A DNA stretch of 64,000 nt from Streptomyces roseirectus (GCF_014489635.1 NZ_CP060828.1:7692001-7756000); one strand, 5' to 3'; positions 1-13,556 are shown, numbered from the stretch's first letter. Notes: generated by a model not told the origin, from the sequence alone. Program-made: numbers and translations.

Positions 1-1
1 C

Positions 2-289
2 CGCGACGTCGACCGCGCGGCACGGCAGGCGCTGGAGGCCGCGGGGTGGTCCGAGGGGCTGCCGGCGCTCATGGGGCACGGGGTCGGACTGGAAATCGAA
101 GAGGACCCGCAGCTCGCCCCCGCGGCCATGGGTAAACTGGACGCTTGCGTGCCGGTCACCGTCGAACCCGGGGTACACCTCCCGGGCCGGGGCGGCGTCC
201 GGATCGATGACACGCTCGTCGTGCGCCCCGAGGCGGACGGCGGACCCGAGCTACTCACCATCACGACCAAGGAACTGCTCGCCCTGTAG
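2..289 (+). CDS. M24 family Xaa-Pro peptidase, C-terminal part
   Basis: The frame is open at the left edge, so only about the last 95 residues are present. The M24 (pita-bread) fold signatures are readable: GHGVGLEIEEDP carries the metal-binding His and VEPGVHLPG the first metal-binding Glu. In the last motif, where family members normally read RIEDT with Glu as a metal ligand, this protein has RIDDT, an Asp. The family removes N-terminal residues before proline or splits Xaa-Pro dipeptides in the cytoplasm. It lies 45 bases upstream of efp on the same strand, the order known in other actinobacteria. Product class is secure; substrate and whether the Glu-to-Asp change affects activity are unknown. 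Confidence 0.88.
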   Translation, partial: RDVDRAARQALEAAGWSEGLPALMGHGVGLEIEEDPQLAPAAMGKLDACVPVTVEPGVHLPGRGGVRIDDTLVVRPEADGGPELLTITTKELLAL

Positions 290-334
290 GCAGGCGCCGG
301 GGTCGTCCACGTCAGTCCAGGAGATTCCGCAACC

Positions 335-901
335 GTGGCTTCCACGAACGACCTCAAGAACGGCCTGGTGCTCAAGCTCGACGGCGGCCAGCTGTGGTCC
401 GTCGTCGAGTTCCAGCACGTCAAGCCCGGCAAGGGCCCGGCTTTTGTGCGCACCAAGCTCAAGAACGTGCTGTCCGGCAAGGTGGTCGACAAGACCTTCA
501 ACGCCGGCGTCAAGGTCGAGACGGCCACTGTCGACAAGAGCGACATGCAGTTCTCGTACATGGACGGCGACTACTTCGTCTTCATGGACATGGAGACCTA
601 CGACCAGCTGCACATCGACCGCAAGACCGTCGGTGACGCCGCGAACTTCCTCATCGAGGGCTTCGAGGCGACCGTCGCGCGGCACGAGGGCGAGGTGCTG
701 TTCGTCGAGCTGCCCGCGGCCGTCGAGCTGACCGTCGCCGAGACGGAGCCGGGGCTCCAGGGTGACCGCTCCACCGGTGGCACCAAGCCGGCGAAGCTGG
801 AGACCGGGCACCAGATCCAGGTCCCGCTCTTCATCACCACCGGCGAGAAGATCAAGGTCGACACCCGTACGAGCGACTACCTCGGCCGGGTGAACAGCTA
901 A
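335..901 (+). CDS. efp: Translation elongation factor P
   Basis: 188 residues, the usual EF-P length, in three beta-barrel domains. EF-P binds the ribosome between P and E sites and relieves stalling at polyproline stretches. The domain I loop reads KPGKGPAF, with Lys33 at the tip where EF-P is modified in some bacteria; how it is modified here cannot be told. The GTG start at 335 is favoured by the ribosome site CAGGAG 12 bases upstream and by the typical MASTND N-terminus. nusB starts two bases after the stop, so the two are very likely cotranscribed. Confidence 0.97.
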   Translation: MASTNDLKNGLVLKLDGGQLWSVVEFQHVKPGKGPAFVRTKLKNVLSGKVVDKTFNAGVKVETATVDKSDMQFSYMDGDYFVFMDMETYDQLHIDRKTVGDAANFLIEGFEATVARHEGEVLFVELPAAVELTVAETEPGLQGDRSTGGTKPAKLETGHQIQVPLFITTGEKIKVDTRTSDYLGRVNS

Positions 902-903
902 CC

Positions 904-1329
904 GTGGCTGCTCGCAACACGGCCCGCAAGCGCGCCTTCCAGATCCTCTTCGAGGGTGACCAGCGTGGTGCCGATGTCCTGACGGTTCTCGCGGACTGGG
1001 TGCGGTTGTCCCGGTCCGACGACCGGCAGCCGCCGGTCAGCGAGTACACGATGCAGTTGGTCGAGGGGTATGCGGAGCATGCCGCCCGGATCGACTCGCT
1101 GATCTCCCAGTACTCGGTCGGGTGGACGCTCGACCGGATGCCGGTGGTGGACCGGAACATCCTGCGGCTCGGCGCGTATGAGCTGATCTGGGTCGACGGG
1201 ACGCCGGACGCGGTCGTGCTGGACGAGATGGTCCAGCTCGCGAAGGAGTTCTCCACGGATGAGTCTCCGGCGTTCGTGAACGGGCTTCTGGGGCGGTTCA
1301 AGGAGCTGAAGGGTTCGTTGCGCCGGTAG
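904..1329 (+). CDS. nusB: Transcription antitermination factor NusB
   Basis: 141 residues, all-helical NusB family, beginning with the characteristic ARNTARKRAFQILFEGD block. NusB pairs with NusE (S10) on boxA RNA during rRNA antitermination. GTG start at 904, two bases after the efp stop codon, so expression is probably coupled to efp. Within the C-terminal half the family segments RNILRLGAYEL and PAFVNGLLGR are intact. The gene is convergent with bldD and is followed by a dispersed Streptomyces repeat and a long hairpin terminator. Confidence 0.96.
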   Translation: MAARNTARKRAFQILFEGDQRGADVLTVLADWVRLSRSDDRQPPVSEYTMQLVEGYAEHAARIDSLISQYSVGWTLDRMPVVDRNILRLGAYELIWVDGTPDAVVLDEMVQLAKEFSTDESPAFVNGLLGRFKELKGSLRR

Positions 1330-1356
1330 TCGTGGGGGGTTTCGCTGCGCGGGCGG

Positions 1357-1400
1357 CTGCGGCTGCGTCGTGGCTTGTCGCGCAGTTCCCCGCGCCCCTA
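1357..1400 (+). repeat. Dispersed Streptomyces intergenic repeat, single copy
   Basis: The stretch ending CGCAGTTCCCCGCGCCCCT is a very common short intergenic repeat in Streptomyces genomes. Related copies occur in this window at 19531-19570 and in the array downstream of it. It lies just after nusB, before the terminator hairpin. Function unknown. Confidence 0.7.
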
Positions 1401-1445
1401 GGGGGTTGCTGAGCCCTGCGTTTCCCAGCGCCGTAGCTTCATAAA

Positions 1446-1505
1446 AACGTGCCGCCGGGTGGCTGGAACCGAATCGTTCGGTTCTGGCCAACCCGGCGGC
1501 ACGTT
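1446..1505. terminator. Bidirectional terminator between nusB and bldD
   Basis: A near-perfect 60-base inverted repeat: outer arms AACGTGCCGCCGGGT and ACCCGGCGGCACGTT pair over 15 bases, and the tip AACCGAA-TCG-TTCGGTT adds a 7-bp stem, with a short imperfect middle. It is flanked by A-rich sequence on the left and TTT on the right, so it can stop transcripts arriving from nusB and from bldD. Confidence 0.9.
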
Positions 1506-1537
1506 TCTGCTTGGGCGGGGCAAGCGTGGTGGCCTGC

Positions 1538-2038
1538 TCAGCCTTCCTCGTGCGCGACCGCTCTGCGCGCGTCCGCGTCCAGGACGCCCCAGCTGATCAG
1601 CTGTTCGGTGAGGACCGAGGGGGACTGGTCGTAGATGACGGCGAGGGTGCGCAGGTCGTCCTGGCGGATCGAGAGGACCTTGCCGTTGTAGTCGCCGCGC
1701 TGGGACTGGATCGTCGCCGCGTAGCGCTGGAGGGGGCCCGCCTTCTCGACCGGGACGTGGGCGAGGCGCTCCAGGTCCAGGACCAGCTTCGGCGGGGGTT
1801 CGGCGGCGCCGCCCGGCGTCGTGCCCGGCAGCAGCTCCTGCACCGGGACGCCGTAGAAGTCCGCCAGTTCGGCGAGGCGCTGCACGGTGACGGCGCGGTC
1901 CCCGCGCTCGTACGACCCGACGACGACCGCCTTCCAACGGCCCTGGGACTTCTCCTCGACACCGTGGAGGGAAAGGCCCTGCTGGGTGCGGATCGCGCGG
2001 AGCTTGGCCCCGAGCTGTTTGGCGTATTCGCTGGACAT
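1538..2038 (-). CDS. bldD: Developmental transcriptional regulator BldD
   Basis: 166 residues. The N-terminal third is an XRE-type helix-turn-helix (QQGLSLHGVEEKSQGRW ... YERGDRAVTVQRLAELADFYG). The C-terminal domain holds both parts of the known cyclic di-GMP binding signature, RGD at residues 114-116 and RQDD at 125-128. In Streptomyces, BldD dimerises around a tetramer of c-di-GMP and represses sporulation genes during vegetative growth. ATG start at 2038 with GGGAG upstream. Two BldD-like boxes lie at 2095-2122 in its own leader, in line with known autorepression. It shares a terminator with convergent nusB. Confidence 0.98.
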   Translation of the reverse strand: MSSEYAKQLGAKLRAIRTQQGLSLHGVEEKSQGRWKAVVVGSYERGDRAVTVQRLAELADFYGVPVQELLPGTTPGGAAEPPPKLVLDLERLAHVPVEKAGPLQRYAATIQSQRGDYNGKVLSIRQDDLRTLAVIYDQSPSVLTEQLISWGVLDADARRAVAHEEG

Positions 2039-2094
2039 ATAGCTCCCGGCGCTGTGTCGACGCGGACGGCTGTGTTGCCGTGCCGCTCGGCTGG

Positions 2095-2122
2095 TAACTC
2101 ATTGTGAGGTTACGCAGCGTGA
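2095..2122 (-). promoter_or_regulatory. Two adjacent BldD boxes upstream of bldD
   Basis: On the minus strand, TCACGCTGCGTAA (2122-2110) fits the published BldD consensus TNACNCWGNGTNA at every position. Reading the plus strand, TAACTCATTGTGA (2095-2107) fits with one mismatch at the central G. The sites are 15 bases apart, 57-84 bases upstream of the bldD start, and suit the known autoregulation of bldD. Confidence 0.85.
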
Positions 2123-2240
2123 TTCTCCTGCGTCAAGCCGAATGGTCCACACCGACCCTTCCGTGGTATCGATGGCCGATTACTCCAGGGGGGTGATCAG
2201 GGGCGCTGTCCCGGCCTGCTACGGTTGATGGCGCAAACCC

Positions 2241-2848
<608 letters not shown>

Positions 2849-2934
2849 CAGGCGCTCACGGCACGCCGGTTGGTTCGGCGTGCGCGCGCATGCCCCGAAT
2901 CTCCCGAAATAGACCCTCTTACGGAGCCTGACAG

Positions 2935-3921
2935 ATGCAGCGTCATCTCATCTCGGCCGCCGACCTCACCCGCGACGACGCCGTCCTGATCCTCGACACC
3001 GCGGAGGAGATGGCCCGGGTCGCCGACCGGCCCATCAAGAAACTGCCCACCCTGCGCGGGCGCACGGTCGTGAACCTCTTCTTCGAGGACTCCACGCGCA
3101 CGCGCATCTCCTTCGAGGCCGCCGAGAAACGTCTTTCGGCCGACGTCATCAACTTCACCGCCAAGGGCTCCTCGGTCTCCAAGGGCGAGTCCCTGAAGGA
3201 CACCGCGCAGACCCTGGAGGCGATGGGCGTCGACGCCGTCGTCATCCGGCACGGCGCCTCCGGTGCCCCGTACCGGCTCGCCACCTCCGGGTGGATCGAC
3301 GCGGCCGTCATCAACGCCGGGGACGGCACCCACCAGCACCCCACGCAGGCCCTCCTGGACGCGTTCACGATGCGCCGCCGGCTGATCGGGCGGGACGCCG
3401 GGCTCGGCGAGGACCTGAGCGGGAAGCGGATCACCCTGGTGGGCGACGTCCTGCACAGCCGCGTCGCCCGGTCCAACGTCGACCTGCTGCACACCCTCGG
3501 CGCCCACGTCACCCTGGTCGCCCCGCCCACCCTGGTGCCGGTCGGTGTGGAGAGCTGGCCCTGCGAGGTGTCGTACGACCTCGACGCCGTGCTGCCCAAG
3601 TCGGACGCCGTGATGATGCTGCGCGTCCAGCGCGAGCGCATGAACGCCGCGTTCTTCCCGACCGAGCGGGAGTACTCGCGCCGCTACGGCCTCGACGGGG
3701 ACCGGATGGCGCGGATGCCGGAGCACGCGATCGTCATGCACCCCGGCCCGATGGTGCGCGGCATGGAGATCACCGCCGAGGTCGCCGACTCCCCGCGCTG
3801 CACCGTCGTCGAACAGGTCGCCAACGGCGTCTCGATCCGGATGGCCGTCCTGTACCTGCTCCTGGGCGGCAACGAACCCGCCGTCAGCCACGCCCGCGCC
3901 AACGCATCCGAGGAGAAGTAA
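2935..3921 (+). CDS. pyrB: Aspartate carbamoyltransferase catalytic subunit
   Basis: 328 residues. It joins carbamoyl phosphate and aspartate to N-carbamoylaspartate, the committed step of pyrimidine synthesis. Carbamoyl-phosphate motif FFEDSTRTR at residues 49-57, the HPTQALLD motif and the C-terminal HPGPMVRG block are all intact. No regulatory pyrI gene is present, as usual in actinobacteria. ATG start at 2935. pyrC starts four bases after the stop. Confidence 0.98.
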   Translation: MQRHLISAADLTRDDAVLILDTAEEMARVADRPIKKLPTLRGRTVVNLFFEDSTRTRISFEAAEKRLSADVINFTAKGSSVSKGESLKDTAQTLEAMGVDAVVIRHGASGAPYRLATSGWIDAAVINAGDGTHQHPTQALLDAFTMRRRLIGRDAGLGEDLSGKRITLVGDVLHSRVARSNVDLLHTLGAHVTLVAPPTLVPVGVESWPCEVSYDLDAVLPKSDAVMMLRVQRERMNAAFFPTEREYSRRYGLDGDRMARMPEHAIVMHPGPMVRGMEITAEVADSPRCTVVEQVANGVSIRMAVLYLLLGGNEPAVSHARANASEEK

Positions 3922-3925
3922 GTCC

Positions 3926-5212
3926 ATGAGCAAGATCCTGATCCGTGGTGCGAAGGTGCTCGGCGGCGAGCCGCAGGACGTCCTGATCGAGGGCTCTCAG
4001 ATCGCTTCTGTGGGCGTTGGCCTGTCCGCCGACGGCGCCGAGGTCGTCGAGGCGGCCGGCAAGGTGCTGCTGCCCGGCCTCGTCGACCTGCACACCCACC
4101 TGCGCGAGCCCGGCCGCGAGGACTCCGAGACCGTGCTGACCGGCACGCGCGCGGCGGCCTCCGGCGGCTACACGGCCGTCTTCGCCATGGCCAACACCTT
4201 CCCCGTCGCCGACACCGCCGGCGTCGTCGAGCAGGTCTACCGGCTCGGCCAGGAGCACGGCTACTGCGACGTCCAGCCCATCGGCGCCGTCACCGTCGGC
4301 CTGGAGGGCAAGAAGCTCGCCGAGCTGGGCGCGATGCACGAGTCGGCCGCCGGGGTCACCGTCTTCTCGGACGACGGCAAGTGCGTCGACGACGCGGTCA
4401 TCATGCGCCGCGCGCTGGAGTACGTGAAGGCGTTCGGCGGGGTCGTCGCGCAGCACGCGCAGGAGCCCCGGCTCACCGAGGGCGCCCAGATGAACGAGGG
4501 CGTCGTCTCCGCCGAACTCGGGCTCGGGGGCTGGCCGGCGGTCGCCGAGGAGTCGATCATCGCGCGGGACGTCCTGCTCGCCGAGCACGTCGGATCGCGC
4601 GTCCACATCTGCCACCTCTCGACCGCCGGGTCCGTCGAGATCGTCCGCTGGGCCAAGTCCCGGGGCATCGACGTCACCGCCGAGGTCACCCCGCACCACC
4701 TGCTGCTCACCGACGAGCTGGTCCGCTCGTACAACCCGGTCTACAAGGTCAACCCGCCGCTGCGCACCGAGCGGGACGTCCTCGCGCTGCGCGCGGCGCT
4801 CGCCGACGGCACGATCGACATCGTCGCCACCGACCACGCCCCCCACCCGCACGAGGACAAGGACTGCGAGTGGGCCGCCGCCGCCATGGGGATGGTCGGC
4901 CTGGAGACCGCGTTGTCAGTGGTGCAGGAGACCATGGTGGAGACGGGCCTGCTGGACTGGGCCGGGGTCGCCGAGCGGATGTCCTTCAAGCCGGCCGAGA
5001 TCGGGCGGGCGAAGGGCCACGGGCGTCCCGTCTCGGCTGGTGAGCCCGCCAACCTCACGCTCGTCGACACGGCATACCGTGGGTCGGTGGACCCCGCGGG
5101 CTTCGCCTCGCGCAGCCGGAACACCCCGTACGAGGGGCGTGAGCTGCCGGGCCGTGTGACACACACCTGGCTGCGGGGGAAGGCCACGCTCGTCGACGGG
5201 AAGCTCACGTGA
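3926..5212 (+). CDS. pyrC: Dihydroorotase
   Basis: 428 residues, class I dihydroorotase of the amidohydrolase superfamily; it cyclises carbamoylaspartate to dihydroorotate. The metal-binding DLHTHLREPG lies at residues 54-63, with later ligands in EVTPHHLLL and the catalytic TDHAPH motif. ATG at 3926, four bases after pyrB. Its TGA stop overlaps the GTG start of the next gene (GTGA), which points to translational coupling along the operon. Confidence 0.98.
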   Translation: MSKILIRGAKVLGGEPQDVLIEGSQIASVGVGLSADGAEVVEAAGKVLLPGLVDLHTHLREPGREDSETVLTGTRAAASGGYTAVFAMANTFPVADTAGVVEQVYRLGQEHGYCDVQPIGAVTVGLEGKKLAELGAMHESAAGVTVFSDDGKCVDDAVIMRRALEYVKAFGGVVAQHAQEPRLTEGAQMNEGVVSAELGLGGWPAVAEESIIARDVLLAEHVGSRVHICHLSTAGSVEIVRWAKSRGIDVTAEVTPHHLLLTDELVRSYNPVYKVNPPLRTERDVLALRAALADGTIDIVATDHAPHPHEDKDCEWAAAAMGMVGLETALSVVQETMVETGLLDWAGVAERMSFKPAEIGRAKGHGRPVSAGEPANLTLVDTAYRGSVDPAGFASRSRNTPYEGRELPGRVTHTWLRGKATLVDGKLT

Positions 5213-5778
5213 CATCTGCACTACTGATCGCGGCCGGCAAGGAGTCGGCGCCGGTGACGGACTGGGCCGCGCGGATCGGCTGGGTCGTCGGACTCGCCCT
5301 GTTCGTCGCGCTCGTCTACTGGCTGATGCGCGAGGGCTGGAAGTGGCGCGGCACCCTCCAGAGCGACCTGCCCGAGCTGCCCGGCGCGCCCGAATCGCCG
5401 GGCGAGGCGAAACTGACGATGACCGGCCGCTACCACGGCTCCACCACCGCCGGGCAGTGGCTCGACCGGATCGTCGCCCACGGCCTCGGCACCCGCAGCC
5501 GCGTCGAGCTGACCCTGACGGACGCCGGCCTGGACGTCGTCCGGCCGGGCGCCGCCGACTTCTTCATTCCGGCCGGCGCGCTGCGTGAGGCGCTGCTCGG
5601 CAAGGGCATCGCAGGGAAGGTCCTCAGCGAGGGCGGCCTCCTCGTGGTGACCTGGGCGCACGGCGACAAGCTGATCGACTCGGGCTTCCGCTCCGACCAC
5701 GCGGCCGAGCACACCGAGTGGGTCAAGGCCATCAACTCCATGATCAAGAACAACCAGACGGAAGGCGCCGAACGATGA
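5209..5778 (+). CDS. Membrane-anchored protein within the pyr operon, function unknown
   Basis: 189 residues. One clear transmembrane helix near residues 24-40 ([16 protein letters not shown]), then a cytoplasmic-looking soluble domain of about 140 residues with a PH-like pattern of short beta strands. It begins on the GTG that overlaps the pyrC stop and ends in the ATGA that starts carA, so it is locked into the operon by overlaps at both ends. A gene of this type is conserved at this position in Streptomyces. I do not recognise a catalytic motif; no part in pyrimidine synthesis is shown by the sequence. Confidence 0.88.
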   Translation: MTSALLIAAGKESAPVTDWAARIGWVVGLALFVALVYWLMREGWKWRGTLQSDLPELPGAPESPGEAKLTMTGRYHGSTTAGQWLDRIVAHGLGTRSRVELTLTDAGLDVVRPGAADFFIPAGALREALLGKGIAGKVLSEGGLLVVTWAHGDKLIDSGFRSDHAAEHTEWVKAINSMIKNNQTEGAER

Positions 5779-6906
5779 CGACCTCCACCAGGGGAACCAG
5801 CAAGGTTCCCGCCGTACTCGTCCTGGAGGACGGCCGGGTCTTCCGCGGCCGTGCCTACGGGGCCGTGGGGGAGACCTTCGGCGAGGCGGTCTTCTCTACG
5901 GGCATGACCGGCTATCAGGAGACCCTGACCGATCCGTCGTACGACCGTCAGATCGTGGTGGCGACCGCGCCGCAGATCGGCAACACGGGCTGGAACGACG
6001 AGGACGACGAGTCCTCGCGGATCTGGGTCGCCGGGTACGTCGTGCGCGACCCCGCGCGCGTGCCCTCCAACTGGCGCGCCAAGCGTTCGCTGGACGCTGA
6101 ACTGGTGGCGCAGAGCGTCGTGGGGATCTCCGGCATCGACACCCGCGCCCTCACCCGGCACCTGCGCGAACGCGGCTCCATGCGCGCCGGCATCTTCTCC
6201 GGCTCTTTCGGCTCCGACGCCGAGCTCCTGGCGCGCGTACAGGCGCAGCCCCCGATGAAGGGCGCGTCGCTGTACGAGGAGGTCGCCACCAAGGAGGCGT
6301 ACGTCGTCCCCGCGATCGGCGAGAAGCGGTTCACCGTCGCCGCGATCGACCTCGGCATCAAGGGCATGACCCCGCACCGGATGGCCGAGCGGGGCATCGA
6401 GGTGCACGTCCTGCCCGCGACGGCCACTGCGGAGGACGTCTACGCGCTCTCGCCCGACGGCGTCTTCTTCTCCAACGGCCCCGGTGACCCGGCGACGGCC
6501 GAGGGCCCGGTCGCGCTCATGACCGAGGTCCTGCGCCGCAAGACCCCGCTGTTCGGCATCTGCTTCGGCAACCAGATCCTGGGCCGCGCCCTGGGCTTCG
6601 GGACGTACAAGCTCAAGTACGGGCACCGGGGCATCAACCAGCCCGTCCAGGACCGCACGACCGGCAAGGTCGAGATCACCGCGCACAACCACGGCTTCGC
6701 CGTCGACGCGCCGCTCGACAAGGTCAGCGACACCCCCTTCGGGCGCGCCGAGGTCTCCCACGTCTGCCTGAACGACGACGTGGTGGAGGGCCTGCGCCTG
6801 CTCGACCAGCCGGCGTTCTCCGTCCAGTACCACCCCGAAGCGGCAGCGGGCCCCCACGACGCCGCCTACCTGTTCGACCGCTTCGTCTCCCTGTTGGAGG
6901 GCCAGC

Positions 6907-6914
<8 letters not shown>
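5775..6914 (+). CDS. carA: Carbamoyl-phosphate synthase small (glutaminase) subunit
   Basis: 379 residues from the ATG at 5775, which overlaps the preceding TGA as ATGA; an upstream in-frame start at 5718 would lie inside the previous gene and is rejected. The class I glutamine amidotransferase domain has the nucleophile Cys in [12 protein letters not shown] and the catalytic His-Glu in YHPEAAAGP. It supplies ammonia to CarB for carbamoyl phosphate, used by both pyrimidine and arginine pathways. carB starts eight bases before its end. Confidence 0.98.
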
Positions 6915-10215
<3,301 letters not shown>

Positions 10216-10230
10216 CCAGCAGCCACTGAA

Positions 10231-10256
10231 GGGGGACACCGGGGACGGTGTCCCCC
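10231..10256 (+). terminator. Hairpin between carB and pyrD
   Basis: GGGGGACACC and GGTGTCCCCC pair perfectly over 10 bp around a six-base loop, followed by TCTTTAT. It is a credible rho-independent terminator in the middle of the pyr gene set, so pyrD and pyrF may be partly uncoupled or expressed by readthrough. Confidence 0.8.
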
Positions 10257-10271
10257 TCTTTATGGGGAGCC

Positions 10272-11375
10272 ATGTACAACCTGTTCTTCCGTCTGTTCTT
10301 CCAGCGCATGGATGCCGAGAAGGCGCATCACCTGGCCTTCCGGTGGATCCGGCTCGTCGCGCGCGTCCCGGTGCTGCGCACCTTCGTCGCCGCCGCGCTC
10401 GCGCCCCGCTACAAGGAGCTGCGCACCGAAGCCTTCGGGCTGCGGATGCACGGGCCGTTCGGTCTGGCCGCCGGGTTCGACAAGAACGCCGTCGCGGTCG
10501 ACGGGATGGCGATGCTGGGGTTCGACCACGTCGAGATCGGCACGGTGACCGGGGAGGCGCAGCCCGGGAATCCCAAGAAGCGGCTGTTCCGGCTGGTGGC
10601 CGACCGCGCGCTGATCAACCGGATGGGGTTCAACAACGAGGGTTCGCTGGTGGTCGCGGCGCGGCTCGCGTCCCGGGAGCCGGTGTTCAGGACGGTCGTC
10701 GGCGTCAACATCGGCAAGACCAAGACCGTGCCGGAGGAGGAGGCCGCCGGGGACTACGTGAAGTCCGCCGAGCGCCTCGCGCCCTACGCCGACTACCTGG
10801 TCGTCAACGTGTCGTCGCCGAACACGCCGGGCTTGCGGAATCTGCAAGCCGTTGATCACTTGCGACCGCTTCTGGGCGCCGTGCGCGAGGCCGCCGACCG
10901 GGTCGTGCCGGGCCGGCACGTGCCGCTCCTGGTGAAGATCGCGCCGGACCTCGCGGACGAGGACGTCGACGCCGTCGCCGACCTCGCCGTGGAGCTGGGG
11001 CTGGACGGGATCATCGCGACGAACACGACCATCGCGCGCGAGGGGCTGACGTCCGAGGCGTCCCTCACCGAGGAGACCGGCGGGCTGTCCGGGGCGCCCC
11101 TGAAGGCGCGCTCCCTTGAGGTGCTGCGGCGCCTCTACGCGCGCGTGGGCGACCGGATCACCCTGGTGGGCGTCGGCGGCGTCGAGAGCGCCGAGGACGT
11201 CTGGGAGCGGATCCTCGCGGGGGCGACGCTCGTCCAGGGGTACAGCGCGTTCATCTACGAGGGGCCGTTCTGGAACCGCGCCCTGCACAAGGGGCTCGCC
11301 GCGCGCCTGCGCACGAGCCCGTACGCCAGCCTCGCCGACGCGGTCGGCGCCGATGTGAGGAGGACGACGGTATGA
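10272..11375 (+). CDS. pyrD: Dihydroorotate dehydrogenase (quinone), class 2
   Basis: 367 residues from ATG 10272, which has GGGGAG just upstream. An earlier in-frame GTG at 10248 lies inside the terminator hairpin and is rejected. Class 2 enzymes oxidise dihydroorotate with quinone at the membrane; the N-terminal helical extension ([19 protein letters not shown]) is the usual membrane-association region. FMN-site segments [11 protein letters not shown] and [11 protein letters not shown] (catalytic Ser) are intact. The stop overlaps the pyrF start as ATGA. Confidence 0.97.
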   Translation: MYNLFFRLFFQRMDAEKAHHLAFRWIRLVARVPVLRTFVAAALAPRYKELRTEAFGLRMHGPFGLAAGFDKNAVAVDGMAMLGFDHVEIGTVTGEAQPGNPKKRLFRLVADRALINRMGFNNEGSLVVAARLASREPVFRTVVGVNIGKTKTVPEEEAAGDYVKSAERLAPYADYLVVNVSSPNTPGLRNLQAVDHLRPLLGAVREAADRVVPGRHVPLLVKIAPDLADEDVDAVADLAVELGLDGIIATNTTIAREGLTSEASLTEETGGLSGAPLKARSLEVLRRLYARVGDRITLVGVGGVESAEDVWERILAGATLVQGYSAFIYEGPFWNRALHKGLAARLRTSPYASLADAVGADVRRTTV

Positions 11376-12205
11376 GCGGGTTCGGTGCGCGGCTGCGCCG
11401 TGCGATGGACGAGCGCGGGCCGCTGTGCGTGGGGATCGACCCGCACGCCTCGCTGCTCGCCGAGTGGGGGCTCGACGACGACGTCAAGGGGCTCGAACGG
11501 TTCAGCCGGACCGTCGTCGAGGCGGTCGCCGACCGGGTCGCCGTCCTCAAGCCGCAGAGCGCGTTCTTCGAGCGGTTCGGGTCGCGCGGGGTCGCCGTCC
11601 TGGAGACGACCGTGGCGCAGGCGCGCGAGGCCGGGGCGCTGGTGCTCATGGACGCGAAGCGGGGGGACATCGGCTCGACGATGGCCGCCTACGCGGAGGC
11701 GTTCCTCGCGCCGGGCTCGCCGCTGTTCTCCGACGCGCTGACCGTGTCGCCGTACCTCGGGTACGGGTCGCTGGCGCCGGCCGTCTCGCTGGCGCGCGAG
11801 AGCGGCTGCGGGCTGTTCGTGCTCGCGCTGACGTCCAACCCCGAGGGCGGCGAGGTGCAGCACGCGGTCCGTTCCGACGGGCGGAACGTGGCGGCGACGG
11901 TGCTGGCCCACCTCGCGGCCGAGAACGCCGGGGAGGAGCCCCTGGGGTCCTTCGGGGCGGTCGTCGGGGCGACGCTGGGCGACCTCTCGTCGTACGACCT
12001 CGACATGGGCGGCGCGCTGCTCGCGCCGGGCGTGGGGGCGCAGGGGGCGACGGCCGCCGATCTGCCCCGGGTGTTCGGGGCGGCGCTGCCCCGGGTGGTG
12101 CCGAACGTCAGCCGGGGGGTGCTGCGGTTCGGGCCCGACGTGAAGGCGCTGCGGGAGGCGGCGGAGCGGATCGCCGGTGAGGTACGGGACGTGGTGGCGG
12201 GGTGA
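11372..12205 (+). CDS. pyrF: Orotidine-5'-phosphate decarboxylase, type 2
   Basis: 277 residues, the longer actinobacterial type 2 form. It removes CO2 from OMP to give UMP. The catalytic Lys-Asp motif appears as MDAKRGDIGST near residue 94. ATG start overlaps the pyrD stop (ATGA), so translation is coupled. It is the last pyrimidine gene of the group; the next gene, mihF, has its own leader of about 300 bases. Confidence 0.97.
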   Translation: MSGFGARLRRAMDERGPLCVGIDPHASLLAEWGLDDDVKGLERFSRTVVEAVADRVAVLKPQSAFFERFGSRGVAVLETTVAQAREAGALVLMDAKRGDIGSTMAAYAEAFLAPGSPLFSDALTVSPYLGYGSLAPAVSLARESGCGLFVLALTSNPEGGEVQHAVRSDGRNVAATVLAHLAAENAGEEPLGSFGAVVGATLGDLSSYDLDMGGALLAPGVGAQGATAADLPRVFGAALPRVVPNVSRGVLRFGPDVKALREAAERIAGEVRDVVAG

Positions 12206-12511
12206 CTCTTCGTGCGGGGACGGCCGTCGGCGGGCTCGGCGGCCGTGCGCGGAAACGGGCCCGACCGGCGGGTTCTCGCCTGCTTGAGGATGGATACATT
12301 CTCAAATCCGGGGAGTTTTGCGGCATATGTCCGGCCCCGTAGAGGCTGACCAGGACTTTTCCGCTGTTCTCGCTGACTCAGGCGGAGTTGGCCGCTAGTC
12401 TCCGACGGAGAGTGAACGGGCAAGCGTGTTGCTCGTGGCTCGCCAGGTGTGGGGCGACTAGGTTCCTCACCGGTCCGTATCCGACAGTTCGACATCCGAG
12501 GTGACGTAGGC
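12206..12511. other. Intergenic leader region of mihF
   Basis: 305 bases without a convincing gene. It is less GC-rich than its surroundings around 12290-12320 and contains a small inverted repeat TTGAG-N12-CTCAA near 12283. It presumably holds the mihF promoter, but I cannot place -35 and -10 boxes with confidence. Confidence 0.5.
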
Positions 12512-12835
12512 GTGGCTCTTCCGCCCCTTACCCCCGAACAGCGCGCAGCCGCGCTCGAAAAGGCCGCCGCGGCTCGCCGGGAGCGGGCCGAGGTCAAGAA
12601 TCGACTCAAGCACTCCGGCGCCTCCCTGCACGAGGTCATCAAGCAGGGCCAGGAGAACGACGTCATCGGCAAGATGAAGGTCTCGGCGCTTCTGGAGTCC
12701 CTGCCGGGCGTGGGCAAGGTCCGCGCCAAGCAGATCATGGAGCGACTCGGCATCTCCGAGAGCCGTCGCGTGCGCGGCCTCGGTTCCAACCAGATCGCTT
12801 CCCTGGAGCGTGAGTTCGGCAGCACCGGTTCCTGA
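12512..12835 (+). CDS. mihF: Actinobacterial integration host factor (sIHF)
   Basis: 107 residues from GTG 12512 ([19 protein letters not shown]); an upstream in-frame start at 12449 would add a non-conserved tail and is rejected. A long N-terminal helix is followed by a helix-two-turn-helix region containing [22 protein letters not shown], which contacts DNA. It is a nucleoid protein of actinobacteria that affects topology, condensation and antibiotic production, unrelated in fold to enterobacterial IHF. Gene position between pyrF and gmk is conserved in Streptomyces. Confidence 0.96.
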   Translation: MALPPLTPEQRAAALEKAAAARRERAEVKNRLKHSGASLHEVIKQGQENDVIGKMKVSALLESLPGVGKVRAKQIMERLGISESRRVRGLGSNQIASLEREFGSTGS

Positions 12836-12894
12836 TCCCGGCACCGCCGGACAGGGCGTCCCGGGCACGCCGGGATTGCTGGAATAATCGCTGC

Positions 12895-13488
12895 ATGGCT
12901 GCAACATTCCGGGGGACGACCCCCGAGCCCCCGGGCGTACGTCCGCGGCTGACCGTGCTCTCCGGCCCCTCGGGGGTCGGCAAGAGCACGGTCGTCGCCC
13001 ATATGCGCAAGGCTCATCCCGAGGTGTGGCTCTCGGTGTCGGCGACGACCCGCAAGCCCCGCCCCGGTGAGAAGGACGGGGTCCACTACTTCTTCGTCAG
13101 CGACGACGAGATGGACAAGCTCATCGCCAACGGCGAGCTGCTGGAGTGGGCCGAGTTCGCCGGCAACCGCTACGGCACGCCCCGCGCGGCCGTGCTGGAG
13201 CGGCTGGAGAACGGCGAACCGGTGCTCCTGGAGATCGACCTCCAGGGCGCGCGGCAGGTCCGCGAGTCCATGGCCGACGCGCAACTGGTGTTCCTCGCGC
13301 CGCCCTCCTGGGAGGAGCTGGTGCGCAGGCTCACCGGGCGCGGGACCGAGGCGCCCGACGTGATCGAGCGTCGGCTCGACGCCGCCAAGGTCGAACTCGC
13401 GGCCGAGCCCGAGTTCGACGAGACGCTGGTCAACACCTCTGTCGAGGATGTGGCGCGTGAGCTGCTAGCCTTGATGGATGTGGTGTGA
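12895..13488 (+). CDS. gmk: Guanylate kinase
   Basis: 197 residues. It phosphorylates GMP to GDP. Walker A motif [10 protein letters not shown] near residues 24-33, GMP-binding block [12 protein letters not shown], then YFFVSDDEM and the [11 protein letters not shown] segment. ATG at 12895. An N-terminal extension of about 20 residues before the P-loop is typical of actinobacterial forms. rpoZ follows 68 bases later. Confidence 0.97.
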   Translation: MAATFRGTTPEPPGVRPRLTVLSGPSGVGKSTVVAHMRKAHPEVWLSVSATTRKPRPGEKDGVHYFFVSDDEMDKLIANGELLEWAEFAGNRYGTPRAAVLERLENGEPVLLEIDLQGARQVRESMADAQLVFLAPPSWEELVRRLTGRGTEAPDVIERRLDAAKVELAAEPEFDETLVNTSVEDVARELLALMDVV

Positions 13489-13556
13489 CCGTTACGGTCA
13501 CCAACATCTTTGAGCAACACAGTCTGAGATTCTTTCCCATCCACGGAAGGTAGAGC

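Noticed and set aside
10248..10271. GTG at 10248 as pyrD start
   Set aside because: The codon lies inside the terminator hairpin; ATG 10272 has a ribosome site and the family N-terminus.
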